Shown one piece after another: positions 18,628-27,968 of a stretch of DNA of 64,000 nt (position 1 is its first letter; the number at the start of each line of letters is the position of its first letter). The notes beneath the pieces are model-generated. The model searched no databases and had not been told where the DNA came from. It was given only the letters and a program-made list of their open reading frames with translations. The position numbers were made by a program, and so were the translations under genes. The DNA is taken from assembly GCF_004028635.1 (NCBI RefSeq), contig NZ_ML138680.1, positions 57,977 to 121,976 on the forward strand. Reading direction: 5' to 3'. Source of the stretch: Streptomyces cyaneus. GTDB taxonomy: Bacteria; Actinomycetota; Actinomycetes; Streptomycetales; Streptomycetaceae.

Positions 18628-19908
18628 ATGGTGCTGGCGAAGCAAGTCGTGATGCTCAGGAAACGGCGGGGCTGGACACAGGAGCAACTGGCCGAATACT
18701 CGGGGCTGAGCGTACGAACGATCAGGAACCTGGAGCTGGGCCGGGTGCAGAACCCGCGTCAGTCGTCGGTTGAGTTACTGGCGCATGTGTTGAACGTGCC
18801 AGGGGGCGTCATGCGTCAGACGAGTCCTGTGCAGGTTATGAGCCACTGGCGTGGGCCGCAGCCGCCCACGACACCGCTCATCGGGCCGCCGGCGGTGCTT
18901 GAAGAGCTTGAAGAGGCCGTTACGAGTCATCGGTTGACGACGCTTACCGGTCCCGGGGGAGTGGGCAAGACACGGTATGCCTTCGCCGTGGCGTCCAACG
19001 TGAGCGAATCATTTCGCCATGGCGTCGCCTTCGTGGAGCTCGGTGACCTCACCCTGGAGCGCTCTCGCAGCAGTGACTGGACAGCAGCCATCCTGCAACG
19101 GATCGCTGAGTGCGTCGGCAGGCAAATGCCAAGTGTGGGTACGGCATTCGATTCAGATGCCGCCGTATCTGACTTCGCAGGTGAGGGCGAGGACTGCAGG
19201 TGGCTCCTCGTCCTCGACAACGCGGAGCACGTACCAGCGGGTGTCGCTGCCGCTTGCCGTCTGCTCCTCGGCAGATTTCCAGGACTGCACATCCTCATCA
19301 CGGCGCGACGTCGGCTGACGGAAAGGATCGGGGTCAACCAGGAGATTCGGCCCCTCGAAGTCGGGGGCAACGGCGAGGGTTCCCAGCACGCGACCGCGGT
19401 GGAACTCGTGCTTCGGCACCTCGGTGAGGACTTCGCTACTGCGGCAGGTCTTGGGCACGATGTATCACCCCTGGTGGAGCTGTGCCGACGACTCGGAGGC
19501 ATTCCGCGCAATCTGGAATTCGCGGCTGAGCAGATGCGGGCTGTGCCGATCGAGACGCTGTTGGCGGAGGGGCCCACGGTGGAGATGCTGTGGACCAACG
19601 ATCACGGGCTGCTTCCTCACCAGCGATCCGTCGCGGAGAGCATCCGCTGGGACCTGGATCTGCTGACGGAAGTTCACCGTGACCTCTTGGAACGCCTTAT
19701 GCGGTACGAGCGCAAGGAGTTCACGGTCAAGGAAGTTATGGCAGAGTCTGTGAGACTTGGCGTGCAGGGGCCTGCGGCGCCGCTCGCCATACTCTCCGAG
19801 CTCCGTGAATTGTCACTGGTGCTTGCCGACCCTGATTCCCCTTATCGTTACCGGCGAGCCCCGTTCGTCCATGAAGCCTTGGTGGGTAAGCCTGTCACTT
19901 CAATATGA
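18628..19908 (+). CDS. XRE-NB-ARC (STAND-type) transcriptional regulator
   Basis: 426 residues. An N-terminal XRE helix-turn-helix (residues about 3-60: RRGWTQEQLAEYSGLSVRTI) is followed by an AfsR-like NTPase: P-loop GPGGVGKT near 107-114, Walker B WLLVLDN near 191, ITARRRL near 230, and a helical ARC-like part. Such proteins act as cluster regulators switched by ATP binding. No TPR or SARP output domain follows. ATG 18628 is preferred over GTG 18613 because the XRE fold starts directly after it. A TTA codon at 18775-18777 suggests bldA control. The gene lies between the two halves of the NRPS block and reads toward the stand-alone C domain gene. Confidence 0.82.
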   Translation: MVLAKQVVMLRKRRGWTQEQLAEYSGLSVRTIRNLELGRVQNPRQSSVELLAHVLNVPGGVMRQTSPVQVMSHWRGPQPPTTPLIGPPAVLEELEEAVTSHRLTTLTGPGGVGKTRYAFAVASNVSESFRHGVAFVELGDLTLERSRSSDWTAAILQRIAECVGRQMPSVGTAFDSDAAVSDFAGEGEDCRWLLVLDNAEHVPAGVAAACRLLLGRFPGLHILITARRRLTERIGVNQEIRPLEVGGNGEGSQHATAVELVLRHLGEDFATAAGLGHDVSPLVELCRRLGGIPRNLEFAAEQMRAVPIETLLAEGPTVEMLWTNDHGLLPHQRSVAESIRWDLDLLTEVHRDLLERLMRYERKEFTVKEVMAESVRLGVQGPAAPLAILSELRELSLVLADPDSPYRYRRAPFVHEALVGKPVTSI

Positions 19909-20011
19909 GTCGGAAAGACCAGGTTGGATGTCAGGAAGGTATTCGGCGGACGTTCCGAATCTGGTGCCCATCAGTCGTGAGTACGCGCATAGATACTCCT
20001 TGGAGGCGCAC

Positions 20012-21361
20012 ATGACGAGAACGCTCAGCTTTGTGTTCGAAGGATTGAACGAGAGGGTTGGTCCCGCCACTTGGGGGCAGCGTCACATCTGGCCGGTCCT
20101 GGACCGGCACCCCGGAGACCGGCGTCGCTTCGTCATGCGTCGGGTTTGGGCCGTGCCGACCGGTGCCGACGCTGCGCTGGTAGTAGCGGCGCTGCGCACG
20201 TTGGTGTGTCGACACGAGGCCCTGCGCACGATGATCACGCATCAGGACGGCAATCTGGTCCAGCACGTCAGGGCGGAGGGTGGGTTCGAGATCCTCGTGG
20301 AGGAGCAGGCCGGCGCCTGGACCGAGCGCGACGTTACGGCGGCCACGGATCTCATCGCGAAAGAAGAGTTCTCGCTCGACAAGGAGTATCCGGTCCGGTT
20401 TCTGATTCTGACGTCTCGGGACGCCCCACAATGGGTTGTCGTCGGCGCCTCACACATGGCGGTGGACGGCGACGCGTGCGACATTCTGGAGCGGGAGTTC
20501 AGGGATCTGGTCCAACGACCTGGGGGAGATGCCGAGGCTGATGGCGCGGTGACGCAGACCCCCCTGTCACGGGCAGACTCTGAGCAGTCCGATATGGGAA
20601 GCAAGTGGAACGATCGTAGTCTGGCCTACTGGCAAAAGGTGCTGGAGGAATTCCCAGATGAACTCTTTCCGCGTCGCGAGCCCGATGAGAATAGCTGGCC
20701 GGATCGAGGTGATCGATTTCTCATGCTGGCTGCGCACGCTGTCGGTGCCGGCGAGGAGGCGGATCGAAAGGCGCGGAAGCTACGAACATCGGCGTCCAAT
20801 GTTTGCATGGCGGCGCTGGTGCGTTCCCTGGCCAGACATTCCGGGCTGGATTCCTTCCCGCTTGGCGTGACGTATTCCAATCGCTACCTGCCGCAGGCGG
20901 AGGGGTACGTCGGCACGCTTGCACAGCAAGGGATCATCGGCGTCCCGGACGCACTGGGTAAGACGTTCCCACGCCTCTCCGCCGAACTGTGGACTTCCCT
21001 CATGAACGGGCATCGACATGCCTACTATGACCAGTCCGACGTGGACACGCTCATAGCCCGAACCTGCGCTGACGGTCGCTATGTTGGATACGGGCCCGTG
21101 GCCCACTTCGTGAACTTCAGGATGGAGCAGAAGCTCGGGAAGATCCACGGAGCGGCAGTGGAGCAGAGCTCTCATGGGATCACTCTGGCCGAGACCGGAT
21201 CCCTGGATTACAGCCCCTCCCGGTTCGGGGTGTACCTGGGGTCGGATGGTACCGACCTGGCAGTCCGCCTCTTCGTTGACACCGACGCCGTTCCGTTCGA
21301 TACGGCTAAGAAGCTGGTGAAAGACCTGCTGATCGAGGTGCAATCGAGCGATCTCGGCTGA
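20012..21361 (+). CDS. Free-standing NRPS condensation domain
   Basis: 449 aa condensation-domain protein. Seen are TWGQRHIWPVL (C1-like), LVCRHEALRTM (C2), and ASHMAVDGDACD in place of HHxxxDG (first His is Ser; second His and DG kept). C-terminal elements include ASNVCMAALVRSLAR and RYVGYGPVAHFVNF. ATG 20012 has TGGAGG at 20001-20006, a good ribosome site, so the longer upstream frame is rejected. It may form an amide between separately loaded carrier proteins or with a free amine in release, useful in a system whose TE lacks serine (inference). Confidence 0.82.
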   Translation: MTRTLSFVFEGLNERVGPATWGQRHIWPVLDRHPGDRRRFVMRRVWAVPTGADAALVVAALRTLVCRHEALRTMITHQDGNLVQHVRAEGGFEILVEEQAGAWTERDVTAATDLIAKEEFSLDKEYPVRFLILTSRDAPQWVVVGASHMAVDGDACDILEREFRDLVQRPGGDAEADGAVTQTPLSRADSEQSDMGSKWNDRSLAYWQKVLEEFPDELFPRREPDENSWPDRGDRFLMLAAHAVGAGEEADRKARKLRTSASNVCMAALVRSLARHSGLDSFPLGVTYSNRYLPQAEGYVGTLAQQGIIGVPDALGKTFPRLSAELWTSLMNGHRHAYYDQSDVDTLIARTCADGRYVGYGPVAHFVNFRMEQKLGKIHGAAVEQSSHGITLAETGSLDYSPSRFGVYLGSDGTDLAVRLFVDTDAVPFDTAKKLVKDLLIEVQSSDLG

Positions 21362-21469
21362 TGTGTCGTCAGGTGGCGAGAGTTCGTGACCTCGGGTGCG
21401 GCGGACCGGCGTCCTCATCGCGGAAGACGATGTGCGGCCCGATGTCTAGCGTCGCGCTTTCATGAGGTG

Positions 21470-21680
21470 GGCTGTCCAGAGGTTGATCAAGCGCGAGGAC
21501 GGCGGCGGCGATTGACGTCATTCGGTTTCGGGCTGCACCGAGACCTGCGGAAGATCCGCCATGACTTCAGCCGTGCGATGCCACGCTCGACCGGTGCCCG
21601 GGCAGCGGACAGCGCACGGTTGACGGTCTGTTGGGTGGGTGTGAGGTCACGGGCCCGCCCTTCAGATGCGGGTGCTCGTC
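21470..21680 (-). pseudogene. IS5-type transposase C-terminal fragment
   Basis: The minus strand reads LTPTQQTVNRALSAARAP and then VERGIARLKSWRIFRRS, the conserved tail of a DDE transposase. After a one-base shift it continues R-M-T-S-I-A-A-A-V-L. No start or catalytic core remains. Confidence 0.7.
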
Positions 21681-21699
21681 GAGGAGCGCCGTCACCTGG

Positions 21700-21918
21700 G
21701 CCGGGGCGGGGTGATCTTTTCCTTCTCCTCGGTGGTCAGCAGGTCATCTCGCTCACCGACGTTGGCCTCGGCCGGCCTGGTGGATCCAGCCGCGCAGGGC
21801 CTTGTGATGCACGCTGAGTTCTTCGGTCATACGGCGGTTGACGGGCTTCGGCTCGGCAGCGCGGGGCACCGAGCGCACGCTCACGCAATTCCAGCGGGTG
21901 CTTCCTCGAGGCAGGCAT
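21700..21918 (-). pseudogene. IS3-family OrfA fragment
   Basis: Starting at 21918 the minus strand encodes MPASRKHPLELRERA, then in a second frame AAEPKPVNRRMTEELSVHH and KALRGWIHQAG, then in a third ANVGERDDLLTTEEKE. This is an IS3 OrfA N-terminal region broken by two frameshifts. Bases 21362-21469 and 21919-22080 show no gene. Confidence 0.7.
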
Positions 21919-22106
21919 GGTATGGGCCCCGCACATGAGACTCATCTGCCCTCTGTCAACACCTTCCGCATCGCGGGAGGAAGGAGGAGGAAGCTCAGGC
22001 AGGCAAGTTGCCGCCACTCTGCCTGGCTCGCCTGGCACCCCCGTGCCCTACTTGGAGAAAGGAGTCTGCACCTCGCGGACATGAGGATTGGGAGCACGCA
22101 TTCCCT

Positions 22107-23576
22107 ATGGCCAGCAACACTGTGCCAACTGTGGACGGTTGTGCCTTGAGCGTGGGGCAGGAGGCGCTGTGGTTCCTGCAGGCGCTGGCGCCTGACAGCA
22201 GCGCGTACAACATCAATCTAGCGCTGAGACTAGATTTCGATGTGGACGTCGCGGCACTTGAATCGGCCGTCCATGCAGTCGTCTCCGGAAACAGCATGCT
22301 TAGCTGCTTGTTTCGATCGACCAGAGCGGGTCTCCGGCGACTCCCCAAGGCCGCCGCACCGTATTTGTCGGTTTTTGAGATGTGCCACATCGGGGGCCCG
22401 GACGAAGCTGGCGCGCTGCACGCGGCTGCGATCGAGGCTTCCCAGCGTCCCTTCCGGCTGGACTGCGAGGCTCCCGTGCGGGTGTCACTGCTCCGAGCGG
22501 AGACTTGCAGTTCACTACTCGTAGTGAGTGCACACCACATCGCGCTGGACAACTCCTCCATTCTCAGCTTGCTCCACGACCTGTTGGCCGCGTACGGGAG
22601 CAGAGTCGCTGGTCCGCTTCCGCAGGTCGGCCCGAGACCAGACGATCAGGAACTCGGTGCCACGAAGTCTGAATACGCCAGCCAGACGGTTTCCGGTGAG
22701 GCAGACACGGGCGCGCAATATCTCGACTTCGTGCAACGCGAGCAGAAATTCTTGCGCTCGCCGCGCGGCGAGTCTGCGCGACGTTACTGGCAGAGCGTCC
22801 TGCAAACCGTGCCCAATGACCCCCTACTGGTCGGTGACCTGACGCGCCCACATGTCTACCGTTTCGAGGGCGACGAGACCGAGACCCTCCTCTCCCATAG
22901 CCTGCGTGATCGAATAACTACACTCTGCGGCAAAACTGACACGACCCCATTCGTGCTCATGTTCGCTGTCTTCCAGCTCCTCCTGTACAGCCTTTCCGGG
23001 GCGCGCCTCCGACTCGTCGGGTATCCAACCGACGTGCGTCCTGGTGTACGAGACCGGGCGGCGATCGGCTACTACGTCAATACTCTTCCGTTTCCGGCAC
23101 GAGTTGAGGCCGATGATTCATTCGCTGATCTGCTGCAGCGGACCAAAACCGAACTGTGGTCCGGTCTCGCGCACCGCAAGTACCCGTTTGCCCTGATGCC
23201 AAGACTGGTCGAGCAGCCGCGCGAAGCGAACCGGGCTGGACTGATCAACGTGCTCTGCGTGGCGAACGAGGAGGACACGACGGAGTTGGCTCGGCGCGCC
23301 CTGCCGCCGGGCCACCACGCTCACGCGTATAACCTGCCGCACGGGCTGGGTCAATTCGACCTCGTTCTGACGGTGTCCCGGCGCGGACCGGAAACTGCCG
23401 TCGTCCTCCAGTACAACACCTCGCTGTTTACCGCCGGCGCAGCTGAAACCCTCACTGAGGCCTACCTCGGTCTGCTGACGGCGGCGACGGAGGATACGCT
23501 GCCGGGCCGGCTGGGCGACCTCGCATCGAGCCTGACCTTGCGAAGCAACCCCGATTCCTCACCATCCAGCCGTTAG
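22107..23576 (+). CDS. Free-standing NRPS condensation domain
   Basis: 489 aa. C-domain motifs in order: LSVGQEALWFLQ (C1), SAHHIALDNSS near residue 140 (HHxxxDG with Asn for Gly, both His present), YPTDVRPG, IGYYVNTLPF (C5), and HRKYPFALMPRLVEQ (C6). ATG 22107 is chosen because C1 follows within 20 residues; GGGAG lies 12 bases upstream. An Asp in HHxxxD is present, so it is likely active. It may join building blocks on the trans-loaded PCPs. Confidence 0.84.
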   Translation: MASNTVPTVDGCALSVGQEALWFLQALAPDSSAYNINLALRLDFDVDVAALESAVHAVVSGNSMLSCLFRSTRAGLRRLPKAAAPYLSVFEMCHIGGPDEAGALHAAAIEASQRPFRLDCEAPVRVSLLRAETCSSLLVVSAHHIALDNSSILSLLHDLLAAYGSRVAGPLPQVGPRPDDQELGATKSEYASQTVSGEADTGAQYLDFVQREQKFLRSPRGESARRYWQSVLQTVPNDPLLVGDLTRPHVYRFEGDETETLLSHSLRDRITTLCGKTDTTPFVLMFAVFQLLLYSLSGARLRLVGYPTDVRPGVRDRAAIGYYVNTLPFPARVEADDSFADLLQRTKTELWSGLAHRKYPFALMPRLVEQPREANRAGLINVLCVANEEDTTELARRALPPGHHAHAYNLPHGLGQFDLVLTVSRRGPETAVVLQYNTSLFTAGAAETLTEAYLGLLTAATEDTLPGRLGDLASSLTLRSNPDSSPSSR

Positions 23577-23621
23577 CCCAAGGCATCCGGCCGCTGTAGC
23601 CGCTCGAGGAGTTGATGAGTT

Positions 23622-23798
23622 GTGACGAACTTGTACGCCACGGCCAAACCGGCGACTGGTAGCGCACGGACTGAGAGGGATGGCCATTTCGCTCGGCTCA
23701 TTGAAACCGAGTGGCTTCTGCCCGCCGGCATCACCGGAGTGCTCAGCTCCGCGATCTGTCACGCGTTTTCGGCCCCGGACCGTGGGGAAGCGTCGTGA
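23622..23798 (+). CDS. Possible small protein coupled to the exporter gene
   Basis: A 58-codon frame from GTG 23622 (MTNLYATAKPATGS...) has CGAGGAG 10 bases upstream. Its stop overlaps the exporter start as GTGA, as in the coupled NRPS genes. The middle (RLIETEWLLPAGITGVLSSA) is mildly hydrophobic. I recognise no family. It could be a leader whose translation opens the exporter start, or chance. Confidence 0.4.
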   Translation: MTNLYATAKPATGSARTERDGHFARLIETEWLLPAGITGVLSSAICHAFSAPDRGEAS

Positions 23799-25048
23799 CC
23801 GCCCCCGTCACGCCGGGAACCCCCGAACGGCAGTCGCTGTGGCGCAACCGCGAGTTCATCGCCCTGTGGGGCGGTCAGGTTGTCTCGACCCTGGGCGCGC
23901 GGATCAGTGGGACGGCGATGCCGCTCCTGGTTCTCGCGACCACCGGATCGCCCTCTGACGCCGGAATCGTCGGCGCCGCCGGAACGCTGCCCTTTCTTGT
24001 CGCTCACCTGCCTGCCGGGTCGCTGGTGGATCGGTGGAACCGCCGTCGGATCCTTCTGATCAGCGAGCTCACCGCGGGTCTGGCCCTGTCGACCATCCCG
24101 ATCGCCATGTGGTTGGGCATGATCACGATCGCACATCTGGTTGTGGTCGCCTTCGTGCAAGGGCTGTGTTTTGTCTTCTTTGGGCTGGCCGAGCGCGCAG
24201 CCCTTCCCGTGATCATTCCGACCACGCTTTTGCCGACCGCGGTGGCCCATAACGAAGCCAGGAGCCGCGGTGCAGCTCTGGCCGGTCCGCCCCTGGGCGG
24301 CCTACTCTTCGGCATCGGCCGTGCCGTGCCGTTTGTGGTTGACGCGCTCTCCTACCTGATTGCTTCTATCGGGCTGCTGTTCATCCGAAGCAGCTTGCAG
24401 AATCAGACGACGACAAAAGCGGAATCACTGTGGCAAGCCACCACTGCGGGCCTGCGCTGGATCTGGAGACATCCCCTCATCCGCGCCGCGATCTTGCTGA
24501 TCGCCGTCAGCAACCTAGTGTTTCAGGCCCTCATATTGATCATCGTCGTGCTCGCCCAACACGACGGCGCTACACCCACCACCATCGGCATCATGCTCGG
24601 CATCTACAGCGGTGGGGGTTTGATCGGAGCTCTAGCGGCGGCCAGATTGCATCGCCACTTCACTCCCAAGGCCGTCATCATCGGGGTCAATTGGATATGG
24701 GCTGCACTACTGCCCCTATTCGCGCTTGCGTCCAGCCCGCTGCTGATCGGCGTCATCGGTGCTGCCACTGCCTTCGTCGGACCGCTGTGGAACGTCGTGA
24801 TCATCACTTACATAACCGTCCTGGTTCCCAACGAGTTGCTGGGGCGCGTCAACAGCGCGGCCATGACCCTGTCCTGGGGGGCTATGCCTCTGGCCTCCCT
24901 CGGTGCCGGCTACCTGCTCACCTCCCTCGGACCAAACGGCTCCGTATTCGTGCTGTCCACGGTGGTGCTAATCACCGCGATCGTCGCCTCCGTGAGCCCA
25001 GTGGTCCGGAATGCTCCCCCTCTCCCCGCACACGACGAGACGGCCTAA
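23795..25048 (+). CDS. MFS exporter (EntS/MFS_3-like)
   Basis: 417-residue integral membrane protein with about 12 hydrophobic segments and the MFS loop motif LVDRWNRRRIL after the second or third helix. RSRGAALAGPPLGGLLFG and NELLGRVNSAAMTLSWG are typical of MFS_3 (EntS-like) efflux proteins. It probably exports the peptide product. GTG 23795 follows GGGGAAG by 4 bases and overlaps the small upstream frame. The frame continues upstream to 23711 without a better start. It ends 10 bases before the left end of an IS630 element. Confidence 0.88.
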   Translation: MTAPVTPGTPERQSLWRNREFIALWGGQVVSTLGARISGTAMPLLVLATTGSPSDAGIVGAAGTLPFLVAHLPAGSLVDRWNRRRILLISELTAGLALSTIPIAMWLGMITIAHLVVVAFVQGLCFVFFGLAERAALPVIIPTTLLPTAVAHNEARSRGAALAGPPLGGLLFGIGRAVPFVVDALSYLIASIGLLFIRSSLQNQTTTKAESLWQATTAGLRWIWRHPLIRAAILLIAVSNLVFQALILIIVVLAQHDGATPTTIGIMLGIYSGGGLIGALAAARLHRHFTPKAVIIGVNWIWAALLPLFALASSPLLIGVIGAATAFVGPLWNVVIITYITVLVPNELLGRVNSAAMTLSWGAMPLASLGAGYLLTSLGPNGSVFVLSTVVLITAIVASVSPVVRNAPPLPAHDETA

Positions 25049-25121
25049 CAGCGGCTACTGACCTTCAAAGCGTGGTGTCGTAGGGGCTGACGTCTCGTGA
25101 TCCCTGCGGTATGCCGCCCGC

Positions 25122-26184
25122 ATGAGGTATGCGCAAGGGGGCGGGCTGACCGACGAACGGCGCGCCTTCCGCGAGAAGTTGCGGTTGCAGGCGGCCGAGC
25201 GGTTCAGGCAGGGGAGAACAACACGGTCATCGCTCACGACCTGCGGGTCAGTGTCCGGTCGGTACAGCGTTGGCGCAAGGCTTGGTCGCAGGACGGGCCG
25301 AGAGCCCTGGCCTCAAAGGGCCCGGCATCGCTGCCGCTGCTCAGCGACGCACTGTTCGCCGTGCTGGAGCGTGAGCTGGCCAAGGGGCCGGCGGCACATG
25401 GGTGGCCGGACCAGACCTGGACCCTGTCACGGATCAAGACGCTGATCGGGCGCCGCTTCCACAAGAGCTACACCGTGCAAGGGGTGGCCGCCCTGCTCAA
25501 GCGGCACGGCTGGAGCTGCCAGGTCCCCGCCCGGCGGGCGATCGAGCGGGACGAGAACGTGGTGGCCGGCTGGATGAAGGAGACCTGGCCCCAGGTGGAA
25601 GGACCGTGGCGGCGCTCGACGCCTGGCTCGTCTTCGAGGACGAAGCCGGATTCTCGATGACGCCGCCTACCACTCGCACCTGGTCCCGCCGCGGCCACAC
25701 CCCTGTGGTTCGCGTCCGGGGCCGCTCCCGCCGGCGCTTATCGGTGGCCGCCCTGGCCTGCTACAAGACCGGCGAATCCTCACGGCTGATCTACCGGCCC
25801 TGCCCGGACGTCAGGCCCGATGGGCGCAAAAGCTTCTCCTGGAAGGACTTCCGCGACCTGATCCAGACCGCGCACCAGCAGCTTGGCAGCCCGAACGTGC
25901 TGGTCTGGGACAACCTCAACACCCACCTCACCGCCGGCATGCACCGCTACATCGCCGACCGCGACTGGCTCACGGTCTTCCAACTGCCGCCTTACGCTCC
26001 CGACCTCAACCCGGTCGAGGGCATCTGGTCCGTCCTACGACGCACCACCGTGGCCAATCGCGCCTTCGCCGACCCCGATGACTTGATCACTGCCGTCCGA
26101 CGCGGCCTACGCCAGCTCCAGTACCGCCACGATGTCCTCGACGGCTGCCTCACCGGCACCGGACTCCGATGCCAGCCACCATGA
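25122..26184 (+). pseudogene. IS630-family transposase, frameshifted
   Basis: The protein is spread over three frames: MRYAQGGGLTDERRAFREKL to about 25210; then ENNTVIAHDLRVSVRSVQRW to about 25605; then LVFEDEAGFSM, LVWDNLNTHL and NPVEGIW to the stop at 26184. All three acidic catalytic residues (D, D, E) survive. Two shifts mean it is either inactive or dependent on programmed frameshifting; -1 frameshifting is known in some IS630 elements. Confidence 0.8.
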
Positions 26185-26229
26185 CGACATCACGCACTCA
26201 ACGCGGTAGTCGGAGAGCCCTTTCGGTAT

Positions 26230-26967
26230 TCAGATGTGCTGCATCCAGACATTGGGCTCTACGTAGGTGCCCCGATCAGCGGAGCGGTCGAGCCGTAGCA
26301 AGCTCAGCCCTTCAGGGATGACGTAGTCACCCGTTTCGGGGAAAACCATGCCGGTCCACCCCTCCCACTCAGCGACCGTGCCGGTCATGGTTTGCGACTC
26401 GGGAGCCGCTGCGAGAATGCGGGCGCCCAGACGCTGGTGCGTCCGGATCCATGGATCGAGGGCCATACCGTCCTCACGGGTCCACCTCATGAAGGCCTCG
26501 ATGGACGTCAGTGGGTAGCGGGCTTTCAAGGTCGGGCGGACCGGTGCAATGATGCGCGGCCATCCTGCATCCTCGGCGAGCTGGCGCAGTGCTTTGAGTG
26601 TCTCCCCGGCCAAGCCGCGTCCTTTGAGTGACGGGGTGACGATTGCTCCGCAGATCACCAGCGTGTCGGGTTCGACGCCTCGTTCTCGGCCCTCCACGGC
26701 GCGGATCGTGGCCTGGGTGTAGCCAGTGGGGAGTGTCTCCGTTCGCCCATCCCACCGGATCGGTATACCCCAGCCGGCCGCGACAGGCATGCCGTGGTCG
26801 TCCACCAGCGTGAGATTGAGGTCGGCGAACCACTCCCTGATCCTGCCGATGTACTGCTTGGCCAGCCGATCGGCTGTGATGAACTCCGGGAAGCCCTCGC
26901 TGAAGAGCTCCTGCATCTGCTCATCAGGCCATGTGCGTGCGTCTGTTCGCTCAACAGTCAAGGTCAC
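26230..26967 (-). CDS. GNAT-family N-acetyltransferase, cargo of the IS630 element
   Basis: 245 aa from GTG 26967. The central segment VICGAIVTPSLKGRGLAGE and TLKALRQLAEDAGWPRIIAP has the GNAT beta4-alpha3 acetyl-CoA pattern (xxGxGxx as LKGRGLA). N- and C-terminal parts are unassigned and the substrate is unknown. It lies wholly within the inverted repeats and converges on the transposase, with 45 bases between the stops. It could confer resistance or modify a small molecule; this is not shown. Confidence 0.65.
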   Translation of the reverse strand: MTLTVERTDARTWPDEQMQELFSEGFPEFITADRLAKQYIGRIREWFADLNLTLVDDHGMPVAAGWGIPIRWDGRTETLPTGYTQATIRAVEGRERGVEPDTLVICGAIVTPSLKGRGLAGETLKALRQLAEDAGWPRIIAPVRPTLKARYPLTSIEAFMRWTREDGMALDPWIRTHQRLGARILAAAPESQTMTGTVAEWEGWTGMVFPETGDYVIPEGLSLLRLDRSADRGTYVEPNVWMQHI

Positions 26968-27236
26968 CGGCCCGTTTATAGCGCACCGACCACAGACGGA
27001 GCGACAGAGTTCTTATGGCTTGGGCTGGAGCAGGCCGTCAGGATCACGCCCTGTCGGCCCTCACGACACCACGCTTTGAAGGTCAGTAAACGCGAAGGGG
27101 TGACTGTACTCCTCGGCGCCTCCTAGATCGCGTCGCCGGGCTCGGTAGCGTGCCGTGACTTGTGTGAGCAGCGCGGACAGCGTGGCGGCCGCGGCCCGTA
27201 CGGCGGTGTTCCGCACGAAACGCGCCGGTCAGGCGG

Positions 27237-27827
27237 ATGTCGGCGCCGATGGTGCCGGGCTGGTCGGGTCGCTGCACCATGCGCTCCGGCACCATGATCG
27301 ACGAGGACTGGACCCGCCTCGCCCGGCGGATGCCCGAGGTCAGCGCCGCTCCGATCTACATCCAGGACGGCGCCTACTCCAACGTCCACGACCTGCGCGC
27401 CCACTGCCGCTACCTGCAGGCCCGGGCAGGCGTACAGCTCATCGTCGTCGATGCCGTTCACCTGCTCACCTACGGCACCAGGCCGCTCGGTTCCCGCTAC
27501 GAGGAGATCTCCGACATCGCCCGCTGCCTGAAACTCCTGGCCAAGGAGCTCCGTCTGCCGATCGTCGCCATCTCCACCCTCAACCGCAGTCCCGAGCAGC
27601 GCATCGACAAGAAGCCGATGATCAACGACCTTCGGGACTCCGGCGCCCTCGAGGACAACGCCGACGTTGTGATCCTCCTGCACCGCGAGGACGCCTACGA
27701 GAAGGACTCGCCCCGGGCCGGCGAGGCCGACTTCATCGTCGCCAAGCATCGCCACGGGCCCACCGCGACCATCACGGTCGCCTTCCAGGGCCACTACTCC
27801 CGCTTCGTCGACATGACCCAGACATAG
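27237..27827 (+). pseudogene. DnaB-type replicative helicase, C-terminal remnant
   Basis: From about 27290 the frame matches the RecA-like domain of DnaB: MIDEDWTRLARRM, QLIVVDAVHLLTYG (Walker B region, here DAVHL where DYLQL is usual), RYEEISDIARCLKLLAKEL, ISTLNRSPEQR, and DLRDSGALEDNADVVILLHR. The N-terminal domain and P-loop are missing. It is probably a truncated duplicate or element-borne helicase. Bases 27087-27236 hold nothing clear. Confidence 0.7.
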
Positions 27828-27842
27828 CCCTGACCTGTGGGA

Positions 27843-27910
27843 TCTCAGATTCCGTGGCCGAACCTCACGACCGAAGACCACCCGGTGGCCGATCGGCCAC
27901 AAATCTGAGA
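27843..27910. repeat. Inverted repeat, possible bidirectional terminator
   Basis: TCTCAGATT plus GTGGCCG at 27843-27860 pair with CGGCCAC plus AATCTGAGA at 27894-27910, around a 33-base spacer. It lies between the convergent helicase remnant and the terpene synthase gene. No clear T-run follows, so an IS end is equally possible. Confidence 0.45.
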
Positions 27911-27968
27911 CAGGCTGGTCAGTCGGTTCGCTGTTCCGAGTCCTTCTCGCCGTATTGGCTGGGCCGCT

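Larger units (their letters stand above)
25058..27086. mobile_element. IS630-family element carrying a GNAT gene, TA-flanked
   Basis: Perfect 24-bp terminal inverted repeats lie at 25058-25081 and 27063-27086 (ends CTGACCTTCAAAGCG). Both ends are directly flanked by TA (25056-25057 and 27087-27088), the target duplication expected of IS630/Tc1 transposition. Inside are a transposase frame on the plus strand and an acetyltransferase gene on the minus strand, meeting tail to tail. Total length is 2029 bp, longer than a plain IS630 of about 1.1-1.2 kb, because of the cargo. Confidence 0.85.
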
